A DNA stretch of 64,000 bases from Clostridiales bacterium (GTDB taxonomy: Bacteria; Bacillota; Clostridia; Oscillospirales; Acutalibacteraceae). Positions 26,637 to 35,919 of the stretch are shown here, in pieces. The position numbers were made by a program, and so were the translations under genes. The stretch covers positions 124,001 to 188,000 of the forward strand of contig DXYF01000028.1 of assembly GCA_019415945.1 (NCBI GenBank), in the 5' to 3' direction. Numbering within the stretch: position 1 is the first letter of the stretch; every line of letters begins with the position of its first letter. Below the pieces are notes generated by a model, which had not been told where the DNA came from, ran no database searches, and saw only the letters and a list, made by a program, of their open reading frames with translations.

Positions 26637-27761
26637 TTACTGTAAATTAATATCGTTTGTGTCATCGCTTAATGCCTTAATATCATCCGAACGCTTATCT
26701 TTTGTATAATATGAGAACGGTGCAGAAATTATAATTGCTCCGTAATAGGTAATAAGACGCCATAAAAGGATAGCAGGCTTTATTTTGTTTACTCCGCCTA
26801 CTACAAAAAACTTTGAAAAATACATTGTAAAGGCAAGCTCCGCTCCGCCCGAAGCACCTGGAAGCGGCACAAGATTTGATGTAAAAAGTACAAATGACTG
26901 TATGCAGATGAAATCTATGAAACTTGCGGCAGCTTGACCGTTTTCCATGGCGATTTTAGGCATATCAAAAGATACATAAATAAAATACGGTACGGAAAGG
27001 ATAGCAAGTACCTGTATTGCAACAAGAGTATATGTGCTGATAATTACTTTGGGATTTTTAAAAAGGTCGCTGTTTGCTTTGTGAAACATTTTTACCTCGG
27101 TGTAGAGTCGCTCTGCCTTTTTTTCGGGATTTTTTATAAACTTAATTTTCTTCATAATCTTATATAGCAGTCTGATAATTTTATCAGTGATCCCGGAGCA
27201 AAATGAAACCACGACAAACATTGCTGTTACAAGCATTTGCACGGAAAATCCGAAAACGATAAACAGAGTTGACCATATATTTGTAAAAGCACTTTGGAAA
27301 TAATCAAATTTAAAGATTACCGCAAATATGCTGAATGCAGCTGTAACTATCTGATATACTATGAATTTTTGCGTCATACACGCAGAACCAAAGCCTACCC
27401 CGATATTCATCTTGGACATTAAATACAACTGCATAGGCTGACCTCCGGTGTTTGACGGAGTGATAGCACCGAAAAAAACACCGACAAACGCCACTTTGAG
27501 AGCGTCGATAAATCTAAAATTTTTGTACTGCGTTCTTACAAAAATAATTGTAACCAAAGTATCAATAAAAATGTTTGATAAAAACACCAAAAAAGCAACT
27601 ATTATCCAGCCTATAATAAAACTGTTTGGTGTTGAAAGCAAATCAATTAAACCGTCCTCAGATACAAAAAAGAATACAGCTAAATACACAGTTATGGCAA
27701 AAACAATAAGGTTGAATATCAGCTTTCCGCTGATTTTTATTTTTAGCTTTTTATTTAACAA
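26637..27761 (-). CDS. Flippase-like membrane protein (UPF0104, lysylphosphatidylglycerol synthase TM region)
   Basis: 374 residues with about eight membrane spans. It contains the family marker FFGAITPSNTGGQPMQLYLM near residue 95 and the late PLPGASGGAE loop. This is the stand-alone membrane half of MprF-like proteins, without the tRNA-dependent synthase domain, so lipid or glycolipid movement is more likely than lysine transfer. TTG start at 27761 with AGGAG 9 nt upstream; no ATG fits the N-terminus. Confidence 0.85.
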   Translation of the reverse strand: MLNKKLKIKISGKLIFNLIVFAITVYLAVFFFVSEDGLIDLLSTPNSFIIGWIIVAFLVFLSNIFIDTLVTIIFVRTQYKNFRFIDALKVAFVGVFFGAITPSNTGGQPMQLYLMSKMNIGVGFGSACMTQKFIVYQIVTAAFSIFAVIFKFDYFQSAFTNIWSTLFIVFGFSVQMLVTAMFVVVSFCSGITDKIIRLLYKIMKKIKFIKNPEKKAERLYTEVKMFHKANSDLFKNPKVIISTYTLVAIQVLAILSVPYFIYVSFDMPKIAMENGQAAASFIDFICIQSFVLFTSNLVPLPGASGGAELAFTMYFSKFFVVGGVNKIKPAILLWRLITYYGAIIISAPFSYYTKDKRSDDIKALSDDTNDINLQ

Positions 27762-27959
27762 AGCAATCTTCTCCTGTAAATCAGAATAAATTGTATAAAT
27801 TAAATCACAAATTTATTAATAACATTACTATGATACAAACTTTTTCGGAAAATTGCAATATAAAAAGAGCAACATTACTGTAAACTAAGGTACATTTTTG
27901 TAAATGATGACATAATTTTATATAAAATTGAGCAAATATCATAGTTTTAATTTTTGTCA

Positions 27960-27988
27960 TTGTAAAAAGAACAACAATATGATATAAT
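27960..27988 (+). promoter_or_regulatory. Promoter of the membrane/CBS gene pair
   Basis: TTGTAA (27960-27965), 17 bp, TATAAT (27983-27988), 17 bp ahead of the start codon. A near-repeat of its spacer (TAAAAAGA-CAACA-TA) also occurs at 27861-27876. Confidence 0.6.
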
Positions 27989-28004
27989 CAGATAAGGTGA
28001 TTGT

Positions 28005-28448
28005 ATGGAGTTATTTGGTTTTATAAATGTTTTCGGACTTATGTTTGCTGTTATACTTGCTATTCCTAATATTGTGTATGCAAAAACACACAGAGTTGAC
28101 TTAAGTGTAATTGATAACAGGGCGATGCTCTATATTGAACGCATCGGCAAGTACAGCAGTTTGATTTTGATGGGTTTTAATATCGGTGTTCTTGAAGAGG
28201 GTTTTACTTCGCCTGTTATGCAAAAGTACTGGATAGTTTCTACAACATTACTGACAGCAGTATATGTTATACTATGGATACTGTTCTTTAAAAAAGAAAC
28301 AAAAGGGTTTGCCTATTTGCTCACAATTACCGCATCGTTTATCGTAATACAAAGCGGTTTGCTTGAGGTGAAGACACTGCTTTTGACAGCGGGAATTGTC
28401 TATTTAATCGGAGAAATGTATGTTACATCTAAAATGTTTAAAAGTTAA
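28005..28448 (+). CDS. Membrane protein of unknown function
   Basis: 147 residues, five predicted membrane segments, no recognised domain. ATG at 28005 with AAGGTGAT. The N-terminal span INVFGLMFAVILAIPNIVY is followed by a short basic loop and a charged ERIGKYSS turn. It lies 14 bp ahead of the CBS protein gene and shares its promoter, which suggests the two work together. I do not recognise the family. Confidence 0.7.
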   Translation: MELFGFINVFGLMFAVILAIPNIVYAKTHRVDLSVIDNRAMLYIERIGKYSSLILMGFNIGVLEEGFTSPVMQKYWIVSTTLLTAVYVILWILFFKKETKGFAYLLTITASFIVIQSGLLEVKTLLLTAGIVYLIGEMYVTSKMFKS

Positions 28449-28462
28449 CAAGTGAGGAATTT

Positions 28463-28867
28463 ATGAATGTAATAATGCTTTTAAAGCCAAAAGATACCGT
28501 AAAATATATTTATCAGGACGATACGCTCAGACAGGGACTTGAAAAAATGAAAGTTCACAGCTACACGGCAATTCCTGTAATTACTAAGGACGGGAAATAT
28601 GCGGGAACCGTCAGCGAAGGTGATTTTCTGTATTACATAGTTGACAAGGGCAGTCAAGGCATGAAAGAGCTTGAAAATTACTTTGTGCGGGATATAATCC
28701 GCAAGGATTTTAACCCCGCTGTTGAAATCAGCGTAGATATGGATGAGCTTTTAAAAAGAGCCATGAATCAAAACTTTATTCCGGTTACGGACGCTCGCCA
28801 AACATTTATCGGGATAGTTACAAGACAGGATATAATTAAATATTTTACAGAAATGCCGCATTCATAA
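28463..28867 (+). CDS. CBS-domain pair protein
   Basis: 134 residues forming one Bateman module: two CBS repeats (about 8-60 and 72-130) with the patterns HSYTAIPVITKDGKYAGTVS and NFIPVTDARQTFIGIVTR. Such modules bind adenine nucleotides and gate enzymes or transporters; no catalytic domain is attached. ATG at 28463 with GTGAGGAA. Second gene of a two-gene operon with the membrane protein. Confidence 0.85.
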   Translation: MNVIMLLKPKDTVKYIYQDDTLRQGLEKMKVHSYTAIPVITKDGKYAGTVSEGDFLYYIVDKGSQGMKELENYFVRDIIRKDFNPAVEISVDMDELLKRAMNQNFIPVTDARQTFIGIVTRQDIIKYFTEMPHS

Positions 28868-28881
28868 CTGAACGCGGCATT
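28852..28881. terminator. Hairpin between convergent CBS gene and purD
   Basis: AATGCCGC (28852-28859) pairs with GCGGCATT (28874-28881), followed on the plus strand by AAAATTTTTATTTT. The left arm lies inside the CBS coding end. Confidence 0.75.
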
Positions 28882-28888
28882 AAAATTT

Positions 28889-30154
28889 TTATTTTGTTTT
28901 ACCTATATCTTTTCTGAAATGGGCTCCGTCAAATTTAATTTTATCGACAGCCGCATACGCTCTTTTGAGTGCCTCGTCAAGGCTGTCTGCTCTTGCGGTA
29001 ACACCGAGAATACGGCCTCCGTTAGTATAGAACTTTCCGTCTTCGCACTTTGTTCCAGCGTGATAAACAAAAGCACCGTCGATTTGTCCGTTGTCATCAA
29101 GACCGAATATTTCTATTCCCTTTTTGTACGAAAGCGGGTAGCCTCCGCTTGCCATAACAACGCACGCAGCCGCTCCGTCGTACCACTCAATATCAATATC
29201 CGATAATTTTTCATCTATGACAGCTTCACAAATATCAACAAGGTCAGTTTTAAGTCTTGGCAAAACTACCTGTGCTTCGGGATCACCGAAACGAGCGTTA
29301 TATTCGATTACCTTCGGACCGTTCGGCGTTAACATAAGACCGAAGTAAAGGCATCCTTTAAAAGGTCTGCCCTCTTTATTCATAGCATCAATAGTCGGTT
29401 TGAAAATTGTATCCGTGCACACCTGAGCAATTTCGTCCGTGTAGTATGGATTTGGACTTATTGTGCCCATACCGCCCGTATTGAGACCCTCGTCGTTATC
29501 GTAAGCACGCTTGTGGTCTTTTGAGCTTACCATAGGCTTTACACATTTTCCGTCGGTAAATGCAAGAACAGACACCTCGGGACCTGTCAAAAACTCCTCG
29601 ATAACTATATTGTTACCCGAATCACCAAACTGCTTGTCCTCCATAATAGACTTGATTGCCGCAACAGCTTCATCAATAGTCTGTGCGATAATTACGCCTT
29701 TTCCGAGAGCAAGTCCGTCAGCTTTGACAACAACGGGAGCTGTATTTTCAGACTTTACATATTGTATTGCTTTTTCAGCATTGTCAAAAACCTCGTACTT
29801 GGCAGTGGGAATTCCGTATTTCTTCATAAGATTTTTTGAAAATACCTTTGAAGCCTCGATAACAGCCGCTTTAGCGTTAGGTCCGAATGCTCTAATACCT
29901 GCCGCTTCAAATGCGTCAACCATACCGTCGGCAAGCGGGTCATCGGGAGCAACAAATGCAAGGTCAATTAGATTTTTCTTCGCAAACTCAACCATACCCT
30001 GCTTGTCCATAACATTAATATCGACAACCTCAGCATCTCTTGAAATTCCGCCGTTGCCGGGTGCACAGTAAAGCTTTGTACATTTTGGGCTTTCAAGAAG
30101 CTTTTTTACAAGAGCGTGCTCTCGGCCGCCTGAACCAATCATCAAAATATTCAT
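28889..30154 (-). CDS. purD: Phosphoribosylamine-glycine ligase
   Basis: Second step of purine synthesis, an ATP-grasp enzyme making GAR. 421 residues. It opens with MNILMIGSGGREHALVKKL, then KADGLALGKGVIIA (ATP-grasp), NTGGMGTISPNPYYT and the metal-binding EYNARFGDPEAQV. GGGGTG precedes the ATG. Last gene of the purine operon. Confidence 0.97.
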   Translation of the reverse strand: MNILMIGSGGREHALVKKLLESPKCTKLYCAPGNGGISRDAEVVDINVMDKQGMVEFAKKNLIDLAFVAPDDPLADGMVDAFEAAGIRAFGPNAKAAVIEASKVFSKNLMKKYGIPTAKYEVFDNAEKAIQYVKSENTAPVVVKADGLALGKGVIIAQTIDEAVAAIKSIMEDKQFGDSGNNIVIEEFLTGPEVSVLAFTDGKCVKPMVSSKDHKRAYDNDEGLNTGGMGTISPNPYYTDEIAQVCTDTIFKPTIDAMNKEGRPFKGCLYFGLMLTPNGPKVIEYNARFGDPEAQVVLPRLKTDLVDICEAVIDEKLSDIDIEWYDGAAACVVMASGGYPLSYKKGIEIFGLDDNGQIDGAFVYHAGTKCEDGKFYTNGGRILGVTARADSLDEALKRAYAAVDKIKFDGAHFRKDIGKTK

Positions 30155-30168
30155 AGTAACACCCCGTA

Positions 30169-31347
30169 TCAGTGATGGAAAAGTCTGATTCCCGTAAACG
30201 ACATGGTCATATTGTATTTGTTGCAGGTATCAATTACATTGTCGTCACGAATTGAACCGCCGGGCTGAGCAACATACTGAACGCCTGAGCGTTTAGCTCT
30301 TTCGATATTGTCGCCGAACGGGAAGAATGCGTCAGAACCGAGCGAAACTCCGCTAAATGTTTTGAGCCATTCTTTTTTCTCTTCCTTTGTCAAAGGCTCC
30401 GGCTTAGTTGTAAAGAACTGCTGCCATACGCCGTCTGCGAGCACATCTTCGTAATCATCCGAAATATATACATCAATGGTATTATCACGGTCAGGACGCC
30501 TGATGTTTTCTACGAAAGGAAGATTCATAACCTTCGGATGCTGTCTTAAGTACCAAATGTCGGCTTTATTTCCTGCAAGACGGGTGCAGTGAATTCTTGA
30601 CTGCTGACCTGCACCGACGCCGATTGCCTGTCCTCCCTTTGAATAGCAAACGGAATTTGACTGAGTATATTTAAGTGTAATAAGAGCAATCAGAAGGTCA
30701 CGCTTTGCTTCTTCGGGAAGCTCCTTGTTGTCGGTTACAATGTTTTGCATAAGCATTGCTTCATCAATTTTAAGCTCGTTTCTGCCCTGTTCAAAAGTTA
30801 CTCCGTATACATCCTTATGTTCAATAGGTGCGGGAACATAATCAGTGTTTATTTTAACAACATTGTAAGTGCCTTTTCTTTTTGTCTTTAAAACTTCAAG
30901 AGCCTCGGGAGTATAATCGGGAGCTATAATTCCGTCGGACACTTCTCTTTTGAGAAGCAGGGCTGTTTGAACATCGCAGGTATCAGAAAGAGCAACCCAG
31001 TCGCCGTATGAGGACATTCTGTCGGCTCCTCTTGCCATTGCATATGCCGAAGCAATCGGAGAAAGCTCTAAATCATCGACAAAATATATCTTTTTTAAGG
31101 TATCGGAAAGCTCTGTAGCCACAGCCGCACCGGCAGGGCTTACATGCTTAAATGACGCTGCGGCAGGAAGTCCTGTAGCTTCTTTAAGCTCCTTTACAAG
31201 CTGCCACGAATTAAACGCATCAAGAAAATTAATATAGCCCGGTTTGCCGTTTAAAACTTCAACAGGCAAATCGCTTCCGTCTTGCATAAAAATCTTTGAC
31301 GGCTTTTGGTTGGGGTTACAGCCGTATTTTAAAGCAAGTTCGTTCAT
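30169..31347 (-). CDS. purH: AICAR formyltransferase, stand-alone (PurH C-terminal domain type)
   Basis: Formylates AICAR using 10-formyl-THF, the ninth purine step. 392 residues. Only the transformylase half of PurH is present: it begins LALKYGCNPNQKPSKIF and contains FKHVSPAGAAVA, GAGQQSRIHCTRLA and the C-terminal GDNIERAKRSGVQYVAQPGG. The N-terminal IMP cyclohydrolase (MGS fold) domain is absent. A separate PurO-like cyclohydrolase gene lies 24 bp upstream, so the two activities come from neighbouring genes. Confidence 0.93.
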   Translation of the reverse strand: MNELALKYGCNPNQKPSKIFMQDGSDLPVEVLNGKPGYINFLDAFNSWQLVKELKEATGLPAAASFKHVSPAGAAVATELSDTLKKIYFVDDLELSPIASAYAMARGADRMSSYGDWVALSDTCDVQTALLLKREVSDGIIAPDYTPEALEVLKTKRKGTYNVVKINTDYVPAPIEHKDVYGVTFEQGRNELKIDEAMLMQNIVTDNKELPEEAKRDLLIALITLKYTQSNSVCYSKGGQAIGVGAGQQSRIHCTRLAGNKADIWYLRQHPKVMNLPFVENIRRPDRDNTIDVYISDDYEDVLADGVWQQFFTTKPEPLTKEEKKEWLKTFSGVSLGSDAFFPFGDNIERAKRSGVQYVAQPGGSIRDDNVIDTCNKYNMTMSFTGIRLFHH

Positions 31348-31371
31348 TGTAATCGTCCTTTCGTTATGAAG

Positions 31372-32088
31372 TTACTTATTTTTGTTGATTATTCTTGACT
31401 CACAGGTATCAGTTGCGATGTCGATATAACGAACAAAAAGAGAAACCTTGTTATCCTCGTTGAGAGAATCCCAGATTTTTTTTGCAAAAGTATCAATATC
31501 ATCGTTGCCGATTTCAACCAATGTAGGCTCGCCCTCAAAGCTCGGAAGCGGATTTCCGTCGCCCATATATGTGTGGATAAATCTGCCTAAACCTGCAAGG
31601 GGTGAATCGTATGAAAATGTGTATCTCTCGCAGCAATCGGGGTTGCCGTCGGCACTTTTGAGAATAGACATAGCGTAATTCATTTTGCCGTTACCGCACT
31701 TTACAATACCTGAAATACGGGGCGTATAGTTAGGTGCGTCCGGCTCAAATTCACGAGTACGCAGCGACTGTTCAAATGTCATCTGCTGATTCATAAGCTC
31801 ATAAATTGTATCTGTCTGATCACCGTTTGTTACAATGGTCTTGTTTCCGAGCACGCGTACTGGTGAATATATAATGAGGGACGGGTCAACAAGCTTTGAC
31901 GGGTCAAATGCCTGAGTTTTGATTCCGTCGGATGTTTCGACAAAAACTCTGTTTCTGCTGTTTTCGCTTCTTCCCATAATAAAATACGCAATAACAGCTT
32001 TTGTGCCGTCCGCACTTTTGCCGATTACAATGCCTCTGCCCGGATAAGATGTTGAAGCAATGTCATTATAAAGAGATACCGGTTTCAT
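31372..32088 (-). CDS. purO: IMP cyclohydrolase, PurO type
   Basis: Closes FAICAR to IMP, the last step to IMP. 238 residues from ATG 32088 (GGAGG nearby; an ATG at 32100 overlaps the purN stop). Family features: YPGRGIVIGKSADGTKAVIAY near the start, GRSENSRNRVF, and YTPRISGI. PurO is best known from archaea; the bacterial branch in Clostridia pairs with stand-alone AICAR transformylase, as here. It sits between purN and purH. Confidence 0.88.
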   Translation of the reverse strand: MKPVSLYNDIASTSYPGRGIVIGKSADGTKAVIAYFIMGRSENSRNRVFVETSDGIKTQAFDPSKLVDPSLIIYSPVRVLGNKTIVTNGDQTDTIYELMNQQMTFEQSLRTREFEPDAPNYTPRISGIVKCGNGKMNYAMSILKSADGNPDCCERYTFSYDSPLAGLGRFIHTYMGDGNPLPSFEGEPTLVEIGNDDIDTFAKKIWDSLNEDNKVSLFVRYIDIATDTCESRIINKNK

Positions 32089-32099
32089 ATTTACCTCCA

Positions 32100-32726
32100 T
32101 TAATCTAAAATTTCTGTTTTATTGTTTTTTACAATTACTTTGTCCTCACAAAAAAGCGAAACTGCCTTAGGAAGTATTTTCCATTCAGCCTGCTCCATAA
32201 CCCTTTTTTGCAGAATCTCAGGTGTATCGCCGTTTTTAACTTCAACTGCCTGTTGAATGATTATCGGACCGCCGTCACAAATTTCATTGACAAAGTGTGC
32301 AGTCGCACCTGTTACCTTGACTCCTTTTTCAAGAGCCGCTTCGTGAACTCTTAGTCCGTAGAAGCCCTCGCCGCAAAACGAAGGTATAAGCGACGGGTGA
32401 ATATTGATTATTTTATTTTCAAACGATGAAATAACTTTTTTTCCGAGTATTGTCATAAAGCCTGCAAGCACAACCACATCGGCAGATTTGCTTTTTAACA
32501 GCTTTGTTAATGCGTCGTCGTAGTCATTAAAATCTTCAAAGTCCTTACGCCCTATAACTTCGGTGTCAATATTGTGATTTTTTGCACGGGTAAGTGCATA
32601 GGCATTGGGGTTAGATGAAATTACACAGGAGATTTTTCCGTTTTTTATCTCTCCCCTGTTTTGTGCGTCAATTAATGCCTGTAAATTAGTACCTCCGCCC
32701 GATACCAAAACTACGATATTTTTCAT
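32100..32726 (-). CDS. purN: Phosphoribosylglycinamide formyltransferase 1
   Basis: Third purine step, transferring formyl from 10-formyl-THF to GAR. 208 residues. VLVSGGGTNLQALIDA binds phosphate; INIHPSLIPSF carries the catalytic Asn-His pair, followed by TGATAHFVNEICDGGPII with the Asp. Its ATG shares one base with the purM stop. Confidence 0.97.
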   Translation of the reverse strand: MKNIVVLVSGGGTNLQALIDAQNRGEIKNGKISCVISSNPNAYALTRAKNHNIDTEVIGRKDFEDFNDYDDALTKLLKSKSADVVVLAGFMTILGKKVISSFENKIINIHPSLIPSFCGEGFYGLRVHEAALEKGVKVTGATAHFVNEICDGGPIIIQQAVEVKNGDTPEILQKRVMEQAEWKILPKAVSLFCEDKVIVKNNKTEILD

Positions 32727-33763
32727 TACTCAAACACTACTCCGTCATTTCCTTCGATAACTTCACCGAGAATTACTGCGTCTTCGCCGTTAGCCTTTAA
32801 TACTTCCAAAGCCTTTTGTGTTTCCTCTTTGGAAACAGCAGTTATCATTCCGACGCCCATATTGAATGTATTGTACATATCATGCTCGGATATGTTTCCG
32901 ACTTTCTGCATAAGATTGAAAATAGGAAGCACGGGAATATTATCCTTTTTGATTTTTGCGGTAAGTCCGTCTTTAAGCATTCTCGGAATATTCTCGTAAA
33001 AGCCGCCGCCTGTTATGTGGGAAATCGCTTTAACATTTACACTGTCGATAAGAGCAAGAATCGGCTTTACATATATTTTGGTAGGAGTGAGCAATGCTTC
33101 TCCGAGCGGCTTGTCAAGCTCAGGATATTCGGCGTTAATTGAATTTTCGTCGATACCGAATATTTTTCTTACAAGTGAAAATCCGTTTGAATGAACGCCC
33201 GATGAGCGAAGTCCTATCAACACATCTCCTGCTTCAAGGTGAGATCCGTCAATAAGCTTTGACTTGTCCGCAATACCTACGCTGAAGCCTGCTACATCAT
33301 ATTCATCAACAGGCATAAGACCCGGGTGTTCCGCTGTTTCACCGCCAATGAGAGCACACCCCGACTGAACACAGCCCTCTGCGATGCCTGAAACAATTTC
33401 GGCTACCTTTTCGGGAATGTTTTTTCCTATTGCAATATAATCAAGGAAAAATAACGGCTTAGCACCGCAGCATATAATATCGTTTACGCACATAGCAACA
33501 GCGTCAATACCGATTGTATCGTGCTTATCAAGAAGAAACGCAAGCTTAATCTTTGTTCCTACACCGTCTGTGCCGCTTACCAAAACAGGTTCTTCCATTC
33601 CCTCAACATTTGGAGCGAAAAGACCTCCGAAGCCGCCGATTCCCGAAACTACACCGTCAATTTTAGTGCGGGCAACATGCTTCTTCATAAGCTCAACCGA
33701 CTTGTAGCCTGCTGTAACATCTACACCTGCTGCCTTATAACTTTCTGAAAAGCTGTTCATCAT
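32726..33763 (-). CDS. purM: Phosphoribosylformylglycinamidine cyclo-ligase (AIR synthetase)
   Basis: Fifth purine step. 345 residues. GVVSGIGGFGGLF, VSGTDGVGTKIKLA, GIDAVAMCVNDI and GGETAEHPGLM are all conserved, and HITGGGFYENIPRML closes the second half. A first ATG at 33763 and a second (33760) are adjacent. Ten bp after purF. Confidence 0.97.
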   Translation of the reverse strand: MMNSFSESYKAAGVDVTAGYKSVELMKKHVARTKIDGVVSGIGGFGGLFAPNVEGMEEPVLVSGTDGVGTKIKLAFLLDKHDTIGIDAVAMCVNDIICCGAKPLFFLDYIAIGKNIPEKVAEIVSGIAEGCVQSGCALIGGETAEHPGLMPVDEYDVAGFSVGIADKSKLIDGSHLEAGDVLIGLRSSGVHSNGFSLVRKIFGIDENSINAEYPELDKPLGEALLTPTKIYVKPILALIDSVNVKAISHITGGGFYENIPRMLKDGLTAKIKKDNIPVLPIFNLMQKVGNISEHDMYNTFNMGVGMITAVSKEETQKALEVLKANGEDAVILGEVIEGNDGVVFE

Positions 33764-33772
33764 AATCCTCCG

Positions 33773-35227
33773 TTATATTTGATTTATTTTTTTTGCATAT
33801 TTATCAACAAAAACAGTTCTCGGAATTTCAGCATTATAGCTGCCGCTGAAACATCCGTCGCAAAGATTTATGTTAGCCTGCATCGCAATTTTCTTTACGC
33901 TTTCAAGACTTAAATACCCAAGCGTATCCGCACCGATAAATTCCCTTATTTCATCGGTACTCATCTTGTTTGCGATAAGACTGTCCCTATCGTGTATATC
34001 TACACCGAAGTAGCAAGGACAAATAAACGGCGGTGAGCTTATAAGCATATGAACTTCTTTTGCACCTGCATCACGCATAAGCTTTACAATATGCTTTGAT
34101 GTTTCGCCCCTTACGATAGAATCATCAACTATGACAATCCTCTTTCCGCTGACATTTGCTTTGAGTGCAGTAAGTCTTGTCTGTAAAAGACGCTCTTTTT
34201 TATCTTTTCCTGTACCTACCGTCCTGCCGATGTATTTATTTTTTACAAATCCCATTCCAAACGGGATTCCCGACGCCATAGCATAGCCCTCTGCTGCCGC
34301 AACACCCGAATCGGGAACGCCGCAAATCATGTCGGCATCTAACGGAAACTCCTCAAAAAGAAGCTGTCCTGCTTTAATTCGTGCATTATGAACGCTTAAT
34401 CCGTCTATCACGCTGTCGGGGCGTGCAATGTAAACATATTCAAAAACACAAAGCGATGTTTTTTCGGCTGTTATTCTTGATTTGTATGTATGAAAACCGC
34501 TTTCATCAATGACAACCATTTCACCCGGTTCAACGTCACGGACAAATTCAGCACCGATACTGTCAAAAACGCAGCTTTCCGAAGAAATAACATAACTGTT
34601 ATTGATTTTTCCTATACACAGAGGACGAAACCCGTACATATCACGAAAAGCAATCAGCCTTGTAGGTGCACAAATTACGGTTGAGTACGCACCTTTGAGC
34701 TTGTCCATTGAGCGAAGTACAGCATCTTCAAGATTATCGGTATAGCATCTTTCTGAGCCAATAACATATGCCATTATTTCTGCATTTGAATTAGACTGAA
34801 ATATTGCTCCGCCTCTCTCAAGCTCGGCTCTGATTTCAGGGAAGTTTGTAATCGATCCGTTGAGGGCGATTGCGATAGAGCCCTCCTTGTATCTCAAAAC
34901 AAGCGGTTGATTAGATGCTCTGTCGAGGCTCTCGCTTGATGTGTTTCTCACATGACCGACAGCAATTTTACCGTTTTTAAGCTTTGACATAGTTTTTGCG
35001 GTAAAAACCTCGGAAACCATACCAAGTTCTTTGACGGTAATAAATTCTCTGTCGCAGTTTACCGTAATTCCGGCACTTTGCTGTCCTCTGTGCTGCAAAC
35101 CGAACAATGCATCGTGAGTAATTGAAACGCTGTCAAGATTTTCATCGTTTCTGTAAATACCGAAAACACCGCACTCATCGTTTACTTTGTCAAGCTGCGT
35201 ATTTATATCAACATATTTAGTAATCAA
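33773..35227 (-). CDS. purF: Amidophosphoribosyltransferase
   Basis: Committing step of purine synthesis, PRPP plus glutamine to phosphoribosylamine. 484 residues. A propeptide of about 18 residues precedes the nucleophile Cys in DECGVFGIYR. LFGLQHRGQQSAGI, the PRPP loop IVIVDDSIVRGET and the C-terminal CDGCFSGSYN (iron-sulfur cluster type, as in Bacillus) are present. Overlaps purE by 4 bp. Confidence 0.97.
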   Translation of the reverse strand: MITKYVDINTQLDKVNDECGVFGIYRNDENLDSVSITHDALFGLQHRGQQSAGITVNCDREFITVKELGMVSEVFTAKTMSKLKNGKIAVGHVRNTSSESLDRASNQPLVLRYKEGSIAIALNGSITNFPEIRAELERGGAIFQSNSNAEIMAYVIGSERCYTDNLEDAVLRSMDKLKGAYSTVICAPTRLIAFRDMYGFRPLCIGKINNSYVISSESCVFDSIGAEFVRDVEPGEMVVIDESGFHTYKSRITAEKTSLCVFEYVYIARPDSVIDGLSVHNARIKAGQLLFEEFPLDADMICGVPDSGVAAAEGYAMASGIPFGMGFVKNKYIGRTVGTGKDKKERLLQTRLTALKANVSGKRIVIVDDSIVRGETSKHIVKLMRDAGAKEVHMLISSPPFICPCYFGVDIHDRDSLIANKMSTDEIREFIGADTLGYLSLESVKKIAMQANINLCDGCFSGSYNAEIPRTVFVDKYAKKINQI

Positions 35228-35721
35228 AGTTCTGCCACCTTAAGCTGCATTGCTTCATCCTTTTTTGCAACGCCTTTTTCCATATCTGATTTCATATTTT
35301 CAAGCTTTTCAGCAAGATCGTCATCCGATAAAGCAAGCATCTGAACTGCAAGTATCGCAGCATTTGCGGCTCCGTCTATAGCAACAGTCGCAACAGGAAT
35401 ACCTGTCGGCATCATTACTGTAGCCAGCAATGCATCCATACCGTCGAGCTGAGCCGATTTGCACGGTATTCCGATAACCGGAAGAGTAGTTTTTGCGGCG
35501 AGCACGCCTGCAAGATGTGCCGCCATTCCGGCAGCTGCAATGATTACACCAAAGCCGTTTTTCTTCGCATTAGATGAAAACTCAATAGCTGCATCCGGCG
35601 TTCTGTGAGCACTCATAACATGAACCTCATATTCAACACCAAATTCTTTCAGTTTGCTAACAGCCTTTGATACAACAGGGAAATCGCTGTCTGAACCCAT
35701 AATAATTGCAACCTTTTTCAT
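35224..35721 (-). CDS. purE: N5-carboxyaminoimidazole ribonucleotide mutase
   Basis: 165-residue class I PurE that moves carboxyl from N5-CAIR to C4. It reads IIMGSDSDFPVV at the N-terminus, SAHRTPD with catalytic His, and AAAGMAAHLAGVLAA then IGIPC. First gene of the purine operon. No purK or purC is next to it, so those lie elsewhere. Confidence 0.96.
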   Translation of the reverse strand: MKKVAIIMGSDSDFPVVSKAVSKLKEFGVEYEVHVMSAHRTPDAAIEFSSNAKKNGFGVIIAAAGMAAHLAGVLAAKTTLPVIGIPCKSAQLDGMDALLATVMMPTGIPVATVAIDGAANAAILAVQMLALSDDDLAEKLENMKSDMEKGVAKKDEAMQLKVAEL

Positions 35722-35751
35722 AATTAACTCCTTTGCAAATTCAAATGTATC

Positions 35752-35824
35752 AGCATTTTCTCTACTGAAAATGCTTTAAAAATACAACCTTATATATTAT
35801 ATTAAAAATTCATCATGATTTCAA
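35752..35824 (-). promoter_or_regulatory. Promoter and leader hairpin of the purine operon
   Basis: Minus strand TTGAAA (35824-35819), 17 bp, TATAAT (35801-35796). The 70-nt leader has a 9-bp stem AGCATTTTC/GAAAATGCT (35752-35775). No purine riboswitch core or PurR-box pair is visible. The rest of the 35722-35919 spacer is AT-rich without a gene. Confidence 0.6.
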
Positions 35825-35919
35825 TACAATAAAGCAATTATTTTAATAATTGACGATAAATTAGTTATTTAGCTGTTTTTTTAACATACAAAAGCAGTAT
35901 TTACAGCATAAAAAATCAA

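Noticed and set aside
35722..35919. Purine riboswitch or PurR box ahead of purE
   Set aside because: The leader has only a simple 9-bp stem; no three-way junction core and no paired CGAA boxes were found.
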